A DNA stretch of 64,000 bases, taken from Microvirga tunisiensis. GTDB lineage: Bacteria; Pseudomonadota; Alphaproteobacteria; Rhizobiales; Beijerinckiaceae. A program made the translations under genes and the position numbers. Location of the stretch: contig NZ_VOSK01000003.1 in assembly GCF_009296175.1 (NCBI RefSeq), positions 62,001 through 126,000 of the forward strand, written 5' to 3'. The notes beneath the pieces were generated by a model. It was not told where the DNA came from, made no database searches, and was given only the letters and a program-made list of their open reading frames with translations. Below are positions 25,229 through 32,921 of the stretch, piece by piece; positions within the stretch are counted from its first letter, which is position 1; every line of letters begins with the position of its first letter.

Positions 25229-25681
25229 TTGATCAAGCGTCGCTTCTTTCTTGTCGCAGGCCTGACCCTGAGCCTCGGCGCATGCGTGTCGGATGGCACC
25301 ACTGCCATCACCACCGTGAGCCCACATCATTGCTTCTACGATTCCAATCAGGCTCGGAATCGCTGCAGCAGTGCAACCTCCGTCTCCGGATATGCTCCCA
25401 ACGAGCGTCGCGCCTATCGGCACCGTCCTGACTACGGGCAGAACCCTATCTCAGGTCTCGGGTCCGTGCTCGATCCGTCCCCTTCGGCTCCCGCAGGCTC
25501 GGACTACACGTTCGGCTATAACTCCGGGTTCGAGGCCGGCTATCGCTATCCCCGGCGCTTCGTCACCACAATCTATGAGGGCACGGAAGTCATCGAACCT
25601 CTGCCGGAGACCCGCGCCGCCTCAGTCAAGCGCCCCTCACGATCAAGGAAGGCCGGTCCCGGTCCGGTTTACAAGGATTGA
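25229..25681 (+). CDS. Lipoprotein, hypothetical
   Basis: About 150 residues from a TTG start at 25229 (IKRRFFLVAGLTLSLGACVSDG). It has a signal with lipobox LGAC, so it should be anchored to the outer or inner membrane. The mature part has paired Cys residues and a Tyr/Gly-rich region FGYNSGFEAGYRYPRRF. Not recognised. Followed by a second lipoprotein gene at 25690. Confidence 0.65.
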   Translation: MIKRRFFLVAGLTLSLGACVSDGTTAITTVSPHHCFYDSNQARNRCSSATSVSGYAPNERRAYRHRPDYGQNPISGLGSVLDPSPSAPAGSDYTFGYNSGFEAGYRYPRRFVTTIYEGTEVIEPLPETRAASVKRPSRSRKAGPGPVYKD

Positions 25682-25689
25682 GCACAGCA

Positions 25690-26046
25690 ATGCATTTTCG
25701 TTCACTTGCCACCGTTCTCTGCGCTACGGCGTTGCTCGCTGCCTGCAATAGCACCCAAACATCCGGTTTCACCGTGCCCGTTCTAGCCGAACTCGATGGT
25801 CACCCTGCTGGAACGCACTTCGATCAGAATCTCTCGTCGTGGCATACGGTGAACCACCGGCCTAAAACGACGATTCTCGTTGATGCTGCACCAGCGCCGT
25901 CCGCACCGGTCACAATCTTCGATGCTGCCACCGGTGCTCCATCAGGTCCTCTCGCCAGCCGCCCGGCGACGAGCGAATGCCCTGCCTACATGTCCAGGCT
26001 GGTCTGCGACGACTGGCTCACTCATAAGCGCAAAAAGCAATCTTAA
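25690..26046 (+). CDS. Lipoprotein, hypothetical
   Basis: 118 residues from ATG 25690 (TTG 25678 is possible). Signal and lipobox LLAACNS. The mature protein contains a C-terminal Cys pair around PAYMSRLVCDDW and a basic tail. Same transcript as the preceding lipoprotein. Confidence 0.6.
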   Translation: MHFRSLATVLCATALLAACNSTQTSGFTVPVLAELDGHPAGTHFDQNLSSWHTVNHRPKTTILVDAAPAPSAPVTIFDAATGAPSGPLASRPATSECPAYMSRLVCDDWLTHKRKKQS

Positions 26047-26054
26047 GCAGCGCG

Positions 26055-26540
26055 ATGCTCTCTCAACGGCTTATCTTCGGATTTCCTCTTGATGTCCTCG
26101 CAACCGGGTTGGTTGTCGGGATGGCCGTCCTGCTCGCCCTCTTCGGTCTGGTTGCTCTCCTTCGTAAAGACCGATACCGGCCTCGACCATTGCTGACGGA
26201 TAACGAGCGGGAGTTTCACCGCCGGCTGCTCTCTGCTCTCCCTGGCTATGAGATTGCGCCCCAAGTCAGCATGCTCGCCTTGCTGGAGCCTGATCTGAAG
26301 ACCAGGAACAAGCGTTACTGGCGCACCTTCAATGCTATCGGCAACGCAAGGGTTGACTGGGTTATCCTCAAGGATCAGAAGCCGATCGCTGTCGTGGAAT
26401 TGGACGACAGCACCCATGATCCAACCAGAGATCGCAAGCGGGATGCCATCCTCAATTCCTGCGGCTACCGTGTGATCCGCTTTGAATCCCGCAATAGGCC
26501 TTCCATCGGCCAGATCCGAGAAACGGTTGCCCAGCTATGA
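26055..26540 (+). CDS. Membrane-anchored DUF2726 protein
   Basis: 161 residues. One membrane helix at about 12-36 (LATGLVVGMAVLLALFGLVA) is followed by a DUF2726 domain: LTDNEREFHRRLLSAL, RVDWVILKDQKPIAVVELDD and ILNSCGYRVIRFESRNRP. DUF2726 resembles PD-(D/E)xK nuclease-fold domains (VELDD core). The following gene overlaps its stop by 4 bp. Confidence 0.82.
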   Translation: MLSQRLIFGFPLDVLATGLVVGMAVLLALFGLVALLRKDRYRPRPLLTDNEREFHRRLLSALPGYEIAPQVSMLALLEPDLKTRNKRYWRTFNAIGNARVDWVILKDQKPIAVVELDDSTHDPTRDRKRDAILNSCGYRVIRFESRNRPSIGQIRETVAQL

Positions 26541-27123
26541 GTTCAGAACATCTCCACGATCCCGGCGGCAAGGTTCGCATTAAGATCCAAGATGGCATCA
26601 GAGGCTCTGCTAGGTTCAGCCCGTGCGGACGCTATCGGACGGTCCTTGCGCGGGAGTGGACGGATAAGAAGGATCCACGGTTCGCCCTATGGATCGGCAT
26701 GAACCCTTCCATCGCCCGGAGGTAGACGATCCTACCTGCTTGCGCGAGGTCAAACGCACGATGGCCCTCGGACTTGATAGTTACATCAAGTGCAATGTTA
26801 TGGACTTCAGGGCCACCAAGCCGAAGATGCTCCTTGAGCCAGGGGTCCAGCCTTGCAGCTCGGAGAACATCAGCAGCATCCTTAAGATCGCCGCGAAAGC
26901 CGAACTCATCATCCTGGCCTACGGCACCCTTCACAAGAAACTTGCCCATTATGGGCGGGACATCGTCAAGGCTCTCCATGCCGACGGCCATAGTCTATGG
27001 GTCCTCGGCACGACACAGGACGGATCCCCCCGCCACTCCCTCTATGTTGGATATGACGCCGACCTGATCCCCTATGCACCTGCTTATCTGCAAGGTGCCC
27101 AGACCTCATCCCAAAACCCTTAA
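26537..27123 (+). pseudogene. DUF1643 gene split by a frameshift
   Basis: Frame one (from ATG 26537) reads RFSPCGRYRTVLAREW...WIGMNPSIA and stops at 26723-26725. The other frame continues EVDDPTCLREVKRTMALGLDSYIKCNVMDFRATKP through to 27123. Joined they give one DUF1643 domain (NPSxA followed by DDPT). One missing base near 26715-26718 explains the break. It may be a true pseudogene or a sequencing error. Confidence 0.75.
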
Positions 27124-27173
27124 CGGACCAGCGTCGGCGCCGGCGCCAACCCTAGTATGTGAGAACACCGACT

Positions 27174-27539
27174 ATGCTCGCTCTTGAAGGAAGCACCCAG
27201 TCCCGAAGCCATCCTGCACCTCTATGGATCTCGGAGAAGATCGAGGAGGAGAAGGCGAGGGGCTTTGGCTTCTGCCTCATCTATGCCACTGCCCAGAACC
27301 ACGATGCTCTGATCAAGGAATTGAGCAAGAGTGACCTCGAACAGCAGGGCATCAAGGTATTCCCGGCACGAGGCCCGGACCAAGTCCGATTAGCTCAGGG
27401 CAACGCGCAGAACATGCCGATTATGCTCAAATGGGCGGATCGACTCGTGATCGAGCCCAAGGCTGATGCCGAGAACACCAAGAAGCAGGCCAAAGGCGCG
27501 CCCAAAAAGGCATCAAAGAAGGCGAAGAAGACTGCCTGA
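27174..27539 (+). CDS. Hypothetical protein with Lys-rich tail
   Basis: 121 residues from ATG 27174; the ribosome-binding site is weak. Contains FGFCLIYATAQNHDALIKEL and ends in a Lys/Ala-rich tail (KKASKKAKKTA), suggesting nucleic-acid binding. Not recognised. Confidence 0.6.
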   Translation: MLALEGSTQSRSHPAPLWISEKIEEEKARGFGFCLIYATAQNHDALIKELSKSDLEQQGIKVFPARGPDQVRLAQGNAQNMPIMLKWADRLVIEPKADAENTKKQAKGAPKKASKKAKKTA

Positions 27540-27654
27540 ATAGGGGTTGCAAGCAAGTCCGATCACCCATGATCTGGGGTCGCCTTGAGAAACCGGAACA
27601 GAATCCTAGCTCCTTGCTCTAGTTCAGACTGATCTCTCATCTATTGGGATATTC

Positions 27655-27903
27655 ATGAACAGACGCAGAGCTGGCGAATACGATCTGCTCATTGGCGAAC
27701 AGATCCGGGCGGCCCGCCTTGCGGCAGGACTGTCTCAGGAAGCTCTTGGCGACCTAATCGGCGTCACGTTCCAGCAGGTTCAGAAATACGAAAGGGGCAC
27801 AAACAGGATCTCAGCCGGAACGCTCTATGAGATCTCCGCCGCACTGAAGGTGCCGATTACCCGCTTCTATGAGCCCTTGAGGACTGCCAAACGAATGTAC
27901 TGA
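27655..27903 (+). CDS. XRE-family HTH regulator
   Basis: 82 residues with a complete Cro/CI HTH: IGEQIRAARLAAGLSQEALGDLIGVTFQQVQKYERGTNRIS. No extra domain. Its stop is inside a 17-bp palindrome shared with the convergent gene. Confidence 0.85.
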   Translation: MNRRRAGEYDLLIGEQIRAARLAAGLSQEALGDLIGVTFQQVQKYERGTNRISAGTLYEISAALKVPITRFYEPLRTAKRMY

Positions 27904-27917
27904 GGCCTTAGGCCTCA
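27901..27917. terminator. Palindrome spanning two convergent stop codons
   Basis: TGAGGCC-TTA-GGCCTCA is a perfect inverted repeat in which the leftmost TGA is the XRE stop and the rightmost TCA is the complementary TGA stop of the minus-strand gene. Probable bidirectional terminator. Confidence 0.5.
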
Positions 27918-28997
27918 GTTAAGCGACACGTCGTCGATTTCGCACGAAGCCGTTGAGACCGAGGCTTTATAAACTTCGTCGAAGCCTGAGAAGAAGTACG
28001 ACAACTGCATCGTCTCACTCTCGCTGTCATTAGCATAGAGTGTGTGAGATTCATCGTCCTGGGCCACTTCATAGCCAGAAAATCCCTGGCGCTTCTTAGT
28101 GTCGATCGATGCCTCACACTCGACATCTACATCGAGTGACGATTGCCCCCGGTAGTCAGTGCTCACTTCATAAGAGATCGACAGAGAGCAGGAACGATAG
28201 CTCTCTCCATCGAATGCCTCGTCACAGTTTAAGCTTGCATGCTTGACTGAAACACAGACCTCCGCCCCCGACTGACTCTCAGTCTCGCAGTCGCCCTTGG
28301 CCGCCCGCTGCCTTGCCAATTCAACAAGGCGTGCCATCCGCTCTCTGTATGACCTGAGTTCTTCGGTGGTCATCACCCTGCAGGCATCGCCCTCTCGGGT
28401 GTATTCGGGTTTGCACTGCCAGCCATTTCCAAGGGAGTTCAGGTCCGCGTTCTGCGGCACAACGACTAGACGACACCCATCATCCGACCGATAGAATCCT
28501 CTCCGGCATTGCCAGCCATTGCCCAGAGCATTCAGCTCCGCGTTCTGTGGGACCTGTACCTGCTGGCAGTTGCTGTCAGAGCGATAAAATCCTCTCTTGC
28601 ACTGCCATCCGTTTCCAAGGGCGTTCAGTTCCGCATTGACTGGAACCTGCACCAGGGAGCAGCTTTCACCCGAGCGAAAATATCCCCGTCGGCACTGCCA
28701 CCCGTTTCCGAGTGCGTTGAGCTCCGCATTCTGTGGCACTTGAACTGGCGAGCAGTTGTCTCCGGAACGGAAATAACCCCTCCTGCACTGCCACCCATTC
28801 CCCAGAGCATTAAGCTCCGCGTTCACGGGCACCTGGACAGGCAAACAGCGATCGCTGGAGCGGTAGAACCCTCGATTGCACTGCCATCCGCCGCCGAACC
28901 GACTAGGTGATGCATTCTGCGGCACGGATTGAGCCACCGCTTCAACCGAAAACAAGCACATTAGAACGCAGAGACTTCTCAAAACCCAGTGCGGCAT
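27915..28997 (-). CDS. Secreted Cys-rich repeat protein
   Basis: 360 residues from ATG 28997 (signal peptide MPHWVLRSLCVLMCLFSVEA). Residues 25-210 comprise six tandem 31-residue repeats of the type NAELNALGNGWQC...RGFYRS, each with two Cys, likely one disulfide per repeat. A non-repeat C-terminal region of about 150 residues has eight further Cys in an acidic, Ser-rich context. A surface or periplasmic binding role is inferred. Confidence 0.78.
   Translation of the reverse strand: MPHWVLRSLCVLMCLFSVEAVAQSVPQNASPSRFGGGWQCNRGFYRSSDRCLPVQVPVNAELNALGNGWQCRRGYFRSGDNCSPVQVPQNAELNALGNGWQCRRGYFRSGESCSLVQVPVNAELNALGNGWQCKRGFYRSDSNCQQVQVPQNAELNALGNGWQCRRGFYRSDDGCRLVVVPQNADLNSLGNGWQCKPEYTREGDACRVMTTEELRSYRERMARLVELARQRAAKGDCETESQSGAEVCVSVKHASLNCDEAFDGESYRSCSLSISYEVSTDYRGQSSLDVDVECEASIDTKKRQGFSGYEVAQDDESHTLYANDSESETMQLSYFFSGFDEVYKASVSTASCEIDDVSLN
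28368..28925 (-). repeat. Six tandem 93-bp coding repeats
   Basis: The DNA encoding the Cys repeats recurs with a 93-bp period. Copies 2-5 are the most alike; the first and last are diverged. Repeats at this scale favour copy-number change by slippage or recombination. Confidence 0.85.
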
Positions 28998-29149
28998 TGC
29001 CCCCAACCCTTTGTTTTGAGGGAACCTATAAGCCTAGCCGCAATCTCTGCAAGACATTGCTGTCGTTAAATTTTAGCGAAGCTTTCTGCGGCTTCGCCGT
29101 CCCTCCCGTCAGATGTTCCACCACGTGGACATGTGATGGAGCAAACCCC

Positions 29150-29479
29150 ATGAAAGAGATGTCTCGTCAGGTCGCTCGCAAGCGTGCCTACTCGAAGATC
29201 TATCCAGTGACGATGACGATTTCAGGCATGAAGGTTACTCTAGATCAGAAGAAGCGGCCCCGCTGCGACTTCTGGGGTACGGCTCCCAATGGACGGCGCT
29301 TCCCCTGCGCTGCGATCGGCCCGAATTACCAGCGCCTTAGGGACAACCTCATTACCGGCGCCACTCTCGATGTCGTCGGAGTCTATGAGACCGCTAGGCC
29401 CGAGGCTGGGAAAGCCCCAGTCTTCCACCTTATTTCGATCAACCCCAAAAAGGGGATCAAATCGGCCCAAGGGTGCTGA
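29150..29479 (+). CDS. OB-like protein (copy 2)
   Basis: 109 residues from ATG 29150. RAYSKIYPVTMTISGMKVTL, RCDFWGTAPNGRRFP, YQRLRDNLITGATLDVVGVYE aligns with the first 80 residues of the 24366 protein in order and spacing, but lacks the acidic tail. It precedes a DUF5983-like gene, mirroring the first module. Nucleic-acid binding is inferred. Confidence 0.58.
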   Translation: MKEMSRQVARKRAYSKIYPVTMTISGMKVTLDQKKRPRCDFWGTAPNGRRFPCAAIGPNYQRLRDNLITGATLDVVGVYETARPEAGKAPVFHLISINPKKGIKSAQGC

Positions 29480-29612
29480 CTACATTCCCAAGGCAATGCT
29501 AAAATACCATTAGGCAGCCGACCTGTTCTCGTTGGACGGATGTCTTGTTTGTTTCACCTCTTCAAACAGGCAGATCATGCAGTACAGGATCTCGGTTCGC
29601 CGCTTCGCTATT

Positions 29613-30275
29613 ATGTCAACGCGGCACCTGAGCCCGCTGACAAAGACGATTCTTGGGGTCTGGGCAAACGACGCGAACATGGCGAGGACAGGCCACGTTG
29701 TTGCCTGCACTCCCTTTGGCTGGATCCTCAGCCTGCCCGAGCAGAGAGGCGATCCGCAATGGCACGCTGTTCTTCCTGCCGACCTCGCCGACTGCGTCGC
29801 CTCGGCCTACAAGAACCCGATCGATGCCACGCACCTTGAATTCGACAGCCGGGAAGAGACCTTTCCTGGTCTCAAAGTCCACGATGACCCCGATACGCAG
29901 ACGCCAATCGCGGATACGGCTCGGACCATCAGAGCTCTGACAGAGGAGCTCGTCAGCTTCAGAGCCCAAGAAAGCGATCTTCGCCTCCAGGCGTCCGAGA
30001 TCACCCGGCGGCTCGTAGACTATATCGGCGCCAATCAGCCGATCCGGCCCCTCGCGAAGCACAGCCTCGCCCAAATCGACGCGTTCATGAGCGCGCCGCT
30101 CGGACAATCCTCCGTCACCCCCAAGGAGATCCTCAACCTTGCGGGGCAAGTCTCTAAGAACCCTGTCGTGCTCGGAATGGTGGAGACCATCAATCACCTT
30201 CTCGGCCAGGTCCACGAACAGGACAACGATTCCGTCCAAGACGTCCCCAAGCCCAAGACACGCAGAAGGGGATGA
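29613..30275 (+). CDS. DUF5983-like protein with extended C-terminus (copy 2)
   Basis: 220 residues from ATG 29613 (ATG 29577 is possible). The first 95 residues (LSPLTKTILGVW, FGWILSLPEQRG, LPADLADCVASAYKNPIDATHLEF) match the pattern of the 23296 protein. The added part is helical with a coiled coil (ALTEELVSFRAQESDLRLQA) and a basic tail. Overlaps little with neighbours; 6 bp to the next gene. Confidence 0.65.
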   Translation: MSTRHLSPLTKTILGVWANDANMARTGHVVACTPFGWILSLPEQRGDPQWHAVLPADLADCVASAYKNPIDATHLEFDSREETFPGLKVHDDPDTQTPIADTARTIRALTEELVSFRAQESDLRLQASEITRRLVDYIGANQPIRPLAKHSLAQIDAFMSAPLGQSSVTPKEILNLAGQVSKNPVVLGMVETINHLLGQVHEQDNDSVQDVPKPKTRRRG

Positions 30276-30281
30276 CGGCGG

Positions 30282-30593
30282 ATGAGGCTCATCTTCACCC
30301 ATATCCAAGGCGTCAAGAAGATCACCGAACGCACGCTCACTCACAGTGACCAGGAGGCTCAGATCATTATGGACGTCCTGGATGAGCTACTGTCCGACGA
30401 CCTAGACACGGTTCCGCCCGATCCGGACCGCCTCTTCGCTATCGCCCCGAACGGAATTGATGTCCGATTTGGCAAGGGCGTCATCAGCCGCGCCACGGCC
30501 CTGAGCGTCCGGGACGCTCTTCTATACGCCGGCTCTATCGAGAGAGAGCCAGAGCACAAGCTTAGTATCGCCTATGGCCCCAGTCTGAACTGA
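30282..30593 (+). CDS. Hypothetical small protein
   Basis: 103 residues. Contains VMDVLDELLSDDLDTVPPDP-like acidic helices (IIMDVLDELLSDD) and ends AYGPSLN. Not recognised. It is between the DUF5983-like and helicase genes on the same strand with gaps of 6 and 14 bp. Confidence 0.6.
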   Translation: MRLIFTHIQGVKKITERTLTHSDQEAQIIMDVLDELLSDDLDTVPPDPDRLFAIAPNGIDVRFGKGVISRATALSVRDALLYAGSIEREPEHKLSIAYGPSLN

Positions 30594-30607
30594 AACATGT
30601 AGTCAGG

Positions 30608-32782
30608 ATGCAATCCTCCTCAGTTCCCGCTCAACTCGGCGAGACCCTCGCCGGTACCATTGAGCGGATTGTCTTTCATAAAGAGGACAGCGGCTTTGCT
30701 GTCTTAAGGGTCCGAGCGCGCGGACAAAGGGATCTGACAACGCTGGTCGGATTTGCGCCCTCCCTAATCGAGGGTGAACAAATCACAGCCGTCGGCAATT
30801 GGCACAACGACCGCTCCTACGGGCTTCAGTTCAAAGCCTCCTCGATGGTTTCCACCCCGCCGACGGGCGCCGCCGGCATCGAAAAGTATCTCGGATCTGG
30901 CCTGATCAAAGGCATCGGCCCGGAGATGGCCAAGCGGATCGTAAAGACCCTCGGCCCCGATGCTCTCGACATCATCGACACGAATCCCGAATTTCTCCTT
31001 ACCGTCAAAGGCATTGGCAAGAAGCGGGCAGAACAGATCATGTCTGGCTGGGCCGAGCAAAAGGCCATCAGGGATATCATGGTCTTTCTCCATGCCCATG
31101 GTGTTGGCACCGCCAGGGCTGCCAGGATCTACAAGACGTACGGGCAAAAGGCGGTCAAGATCATGTCCGAGAACCCTTACCGCCTCGCCAAAGACATCCG
31201 CGGCATCGGTTTCCGTTCGGCGGACCAGATTGCTCAGCGTCTCGGCTTCACGAAGGACGATCCCCGCCGCCTGAGGGCGGGCGTCACGTTTGCTCTCTCG
31301 GAGGCCACGTCGGACGGCCACTGCGGTCTGCCGGTCGACATGCTGCTCGACAAGGCGGTCGAACTGCTCGAAGCGCCCCGCGACCTCCTCAAAGTGGCTT
31401 TGACCGCAGAGATCAACGATGGCGACATAGTCCAAGATCAAATTCAGGGACGCGGGTGCGTTTTCACCAGACGGCTCCACCAGGCAGAGGATGGGATTGC
31501 CGAGAAGCTCCTCGCTCTCCTTGATGGCTCTCCCCCTTGGAAGGCCATTGATCCCGATAAAGCGATCGGCTGGGCCCAAACGAAGACTGGCAAGGACCTC
31601 TCTAATTCCCAAAAGGAAGCCCTCCGTCTCGTTCTCCGGTCTAAGGTCACGATCGTCACAGGCGGCCCTGGCGTCGGCAAGACCACGCTTCTGGACACGA
31701 CCCTGAAGATTCTTGCCCAAAGGAACATCACGATCGCCCTTGCGGCGCCTACGGGCCGGGCCGCCAAGCGGATTACCGAGCAGACCGGTCTGGAAGCGAA
31801 GACCGTGCACCGCCTTCTCGAAGTGCAAGGGAGCGGCTTTAAACGCGACGAGACCAACCCTCTCGAGTGCGATCTTCTGGTAGTCGACGAGACCAGTATG
31901 CTCGACGTCAACTTGATGCTGGCCCTCGTACGGGCTCTGCCGAAGAAGGCTGCCCTCCTGCTGGTCGGGGATATCGATCAATTACCGTCCGTAGGCCCGG
32001 GCGCTGTCCTCGGCGACCTGATTGGAAGCAAGCGCATTCCCGTCGCCCGTCTCACCGAAGTATTCCGCCAGGCTGCCAGCAGCCGGATTATCACCAACGC
32101 CCACCGCATCAACCAGGGCGAGATGCCCGTTCCGCCGGCCCACGGCGAGGCGAGCGATTTCTATATCTGGCCGGTCGAGAACCCGGAGGAGGGGGTCACG
32201 GTCATCGTCAATCTCGTCTCCCAGCGGATTCCAGGCCGGTTCTGGTTCGATCCCAAGCGGGAAATCCAGCTGCTCTGCCCCATGCAACGCGGGGACCTGG
32301 GCGCCCGAAACCTGAATATCGAGATTCAGAAAGTCATTAACCCTCCGAACGAAAACTCGATCGAGCGGTTCGGCTGGAAGTTCACGGTCGGCGACAGGAT
32401 CATGCAGACCGTCAACGACTACGACCGGGATGTCTTCAACGGCGACCTCGGGATCGTAGATAGGATCGACCACGAGGAGAAAAAACTCTTTGTGAAGTTC
32501 GACAATGTTGTCGAATACCCCTTCGACGAGCTCGACGTCCTCACAGCGGCCTACGCCACCACGATTCATAAGAGCCAAGGCTCGGAATACCCGGTAGTCG
32601 TGATCCCGATGGCGACACAGCATTACATGATGCTCGCCCGGAATCTCCTCTATACGGGCGTGACCCGAGGCAAGCAGCTGGTCATCGTGGTTGGGCAGAA
32701 GAAAGCCATCTCGATGGCGGTTCGTAACGATAAACAGAATCGCCGCTGGACACGGCTGCAGGAAATCCTGGAAAATACATAA
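30608..32782 (+). CDS. recD2: RecD2-type SF1 DNA helicase
   Basis: 724 residues. N-terminal OB-like region, then helix-hairpin-helix repeats at about 95-205 (YLGSGLIKGIGPEMAKRIV, ILLTVKGIGKKRAEQ-like). Walker A GGPGVGKTT lies near 352, Walker B VVDETSMLD near 427, and the SF1 C-terminal motif TIHKSQGSEYPVV near 655. This is the 5'-3' helicase RecD2, here without RecB/RecC, as found on many plasmids. Likely role in plasmid recombination or replication repair. It ends an operon of small genes. Confidence 0.92.
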   Translation: MQSSSVPAQLGETLAGTIERIVFHKEDSGFAVLRVRARGQRDLTTLVGFAPSLIEGEQITAVGNWHNDRSYGLQFKASSMVSTPPTGAAGIEKYLGSGLIKGIGPEMAKRIVKTLGPDALDIIDTNPEFLLTVKGIGKKRAEQIMSGWAEQKAIRDIMVFLHAHGVGTARAARIYKTYGQKAVKIMSENPYRLAKDIRGIGFRSADQIAQRLGFTKDDPRRLRAGVTFALSEATSDGHCGLPVDMLLDKAVELLEAPRDLLKVALTAEINDGDIVQDQIQGRGCVFTRRLHQAEDGIAEKLLALLDGSPPWKAIDPDKAIGWAQTKTGKDLSNSQKEALRLVLRSKVTIVTGGPGVGKTTLLDTTLKILAQRNITIALAAPTGRAAKRITEQTGLEAKTVHRLLEVQGSGFKRDETNPLECDLLVVDETSMLDVNLMLALVRALPKKAALLLVGDIDQLPSVGPGAVLGDLIGSKRIPVARLTEVFRQAASSRIITNAHRINQGEMPVPPAHGEASDFYIWPVENPEEGVTVIVNLVSQRIPGRFWFDPKREIQLLCPMQRGDLGARNLNIEIQKVINPPNENSIERFGWKFTVGDRIMQTVNDYDRDVFNGDLGIVDRIDHEEKKLFVKFDNVVEYPFDELDVLTAAYATTIHKSQGSEYPVVVIPMATQHYMMLARNLLYTGVTRGKQLVIVVGQKKAISMAVRNDKQNRRWTRLQEILENT

Positions 32783-32800
32783 ACCCACCTAATGGGGTTT
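32781..32800 (+). terminator. Weak hairpin after recD2
   Basis: AAACCC / GGGTTT stem with an 8-base loop right at the recD2 stop; the downstream T run is short. Possible terminator. Confidence 0.35.
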
Positions 32801-32921
32801 CTATCGTGGAATCTTCCGCAGCTGGTGGCCCCTGAACCACTTAGTGGCTCCTCGATAAACCACAAAAGGATGCCCGCGAACGCCGAGATCGGCCTAGCGC
32901 CGATCGCACGGAGAGAGTTTT

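Noticed and set aside
28368-28925. CRISPR-like regular repeats
   Set aside because: The repeats are 93 bp, contiguous and coding, with no spacers.
32783-32921. Cobalamin riboswitch before nrdJ
   Set aside because: The leader is too short and lacks B12-box features; only a short hairpin is seen.
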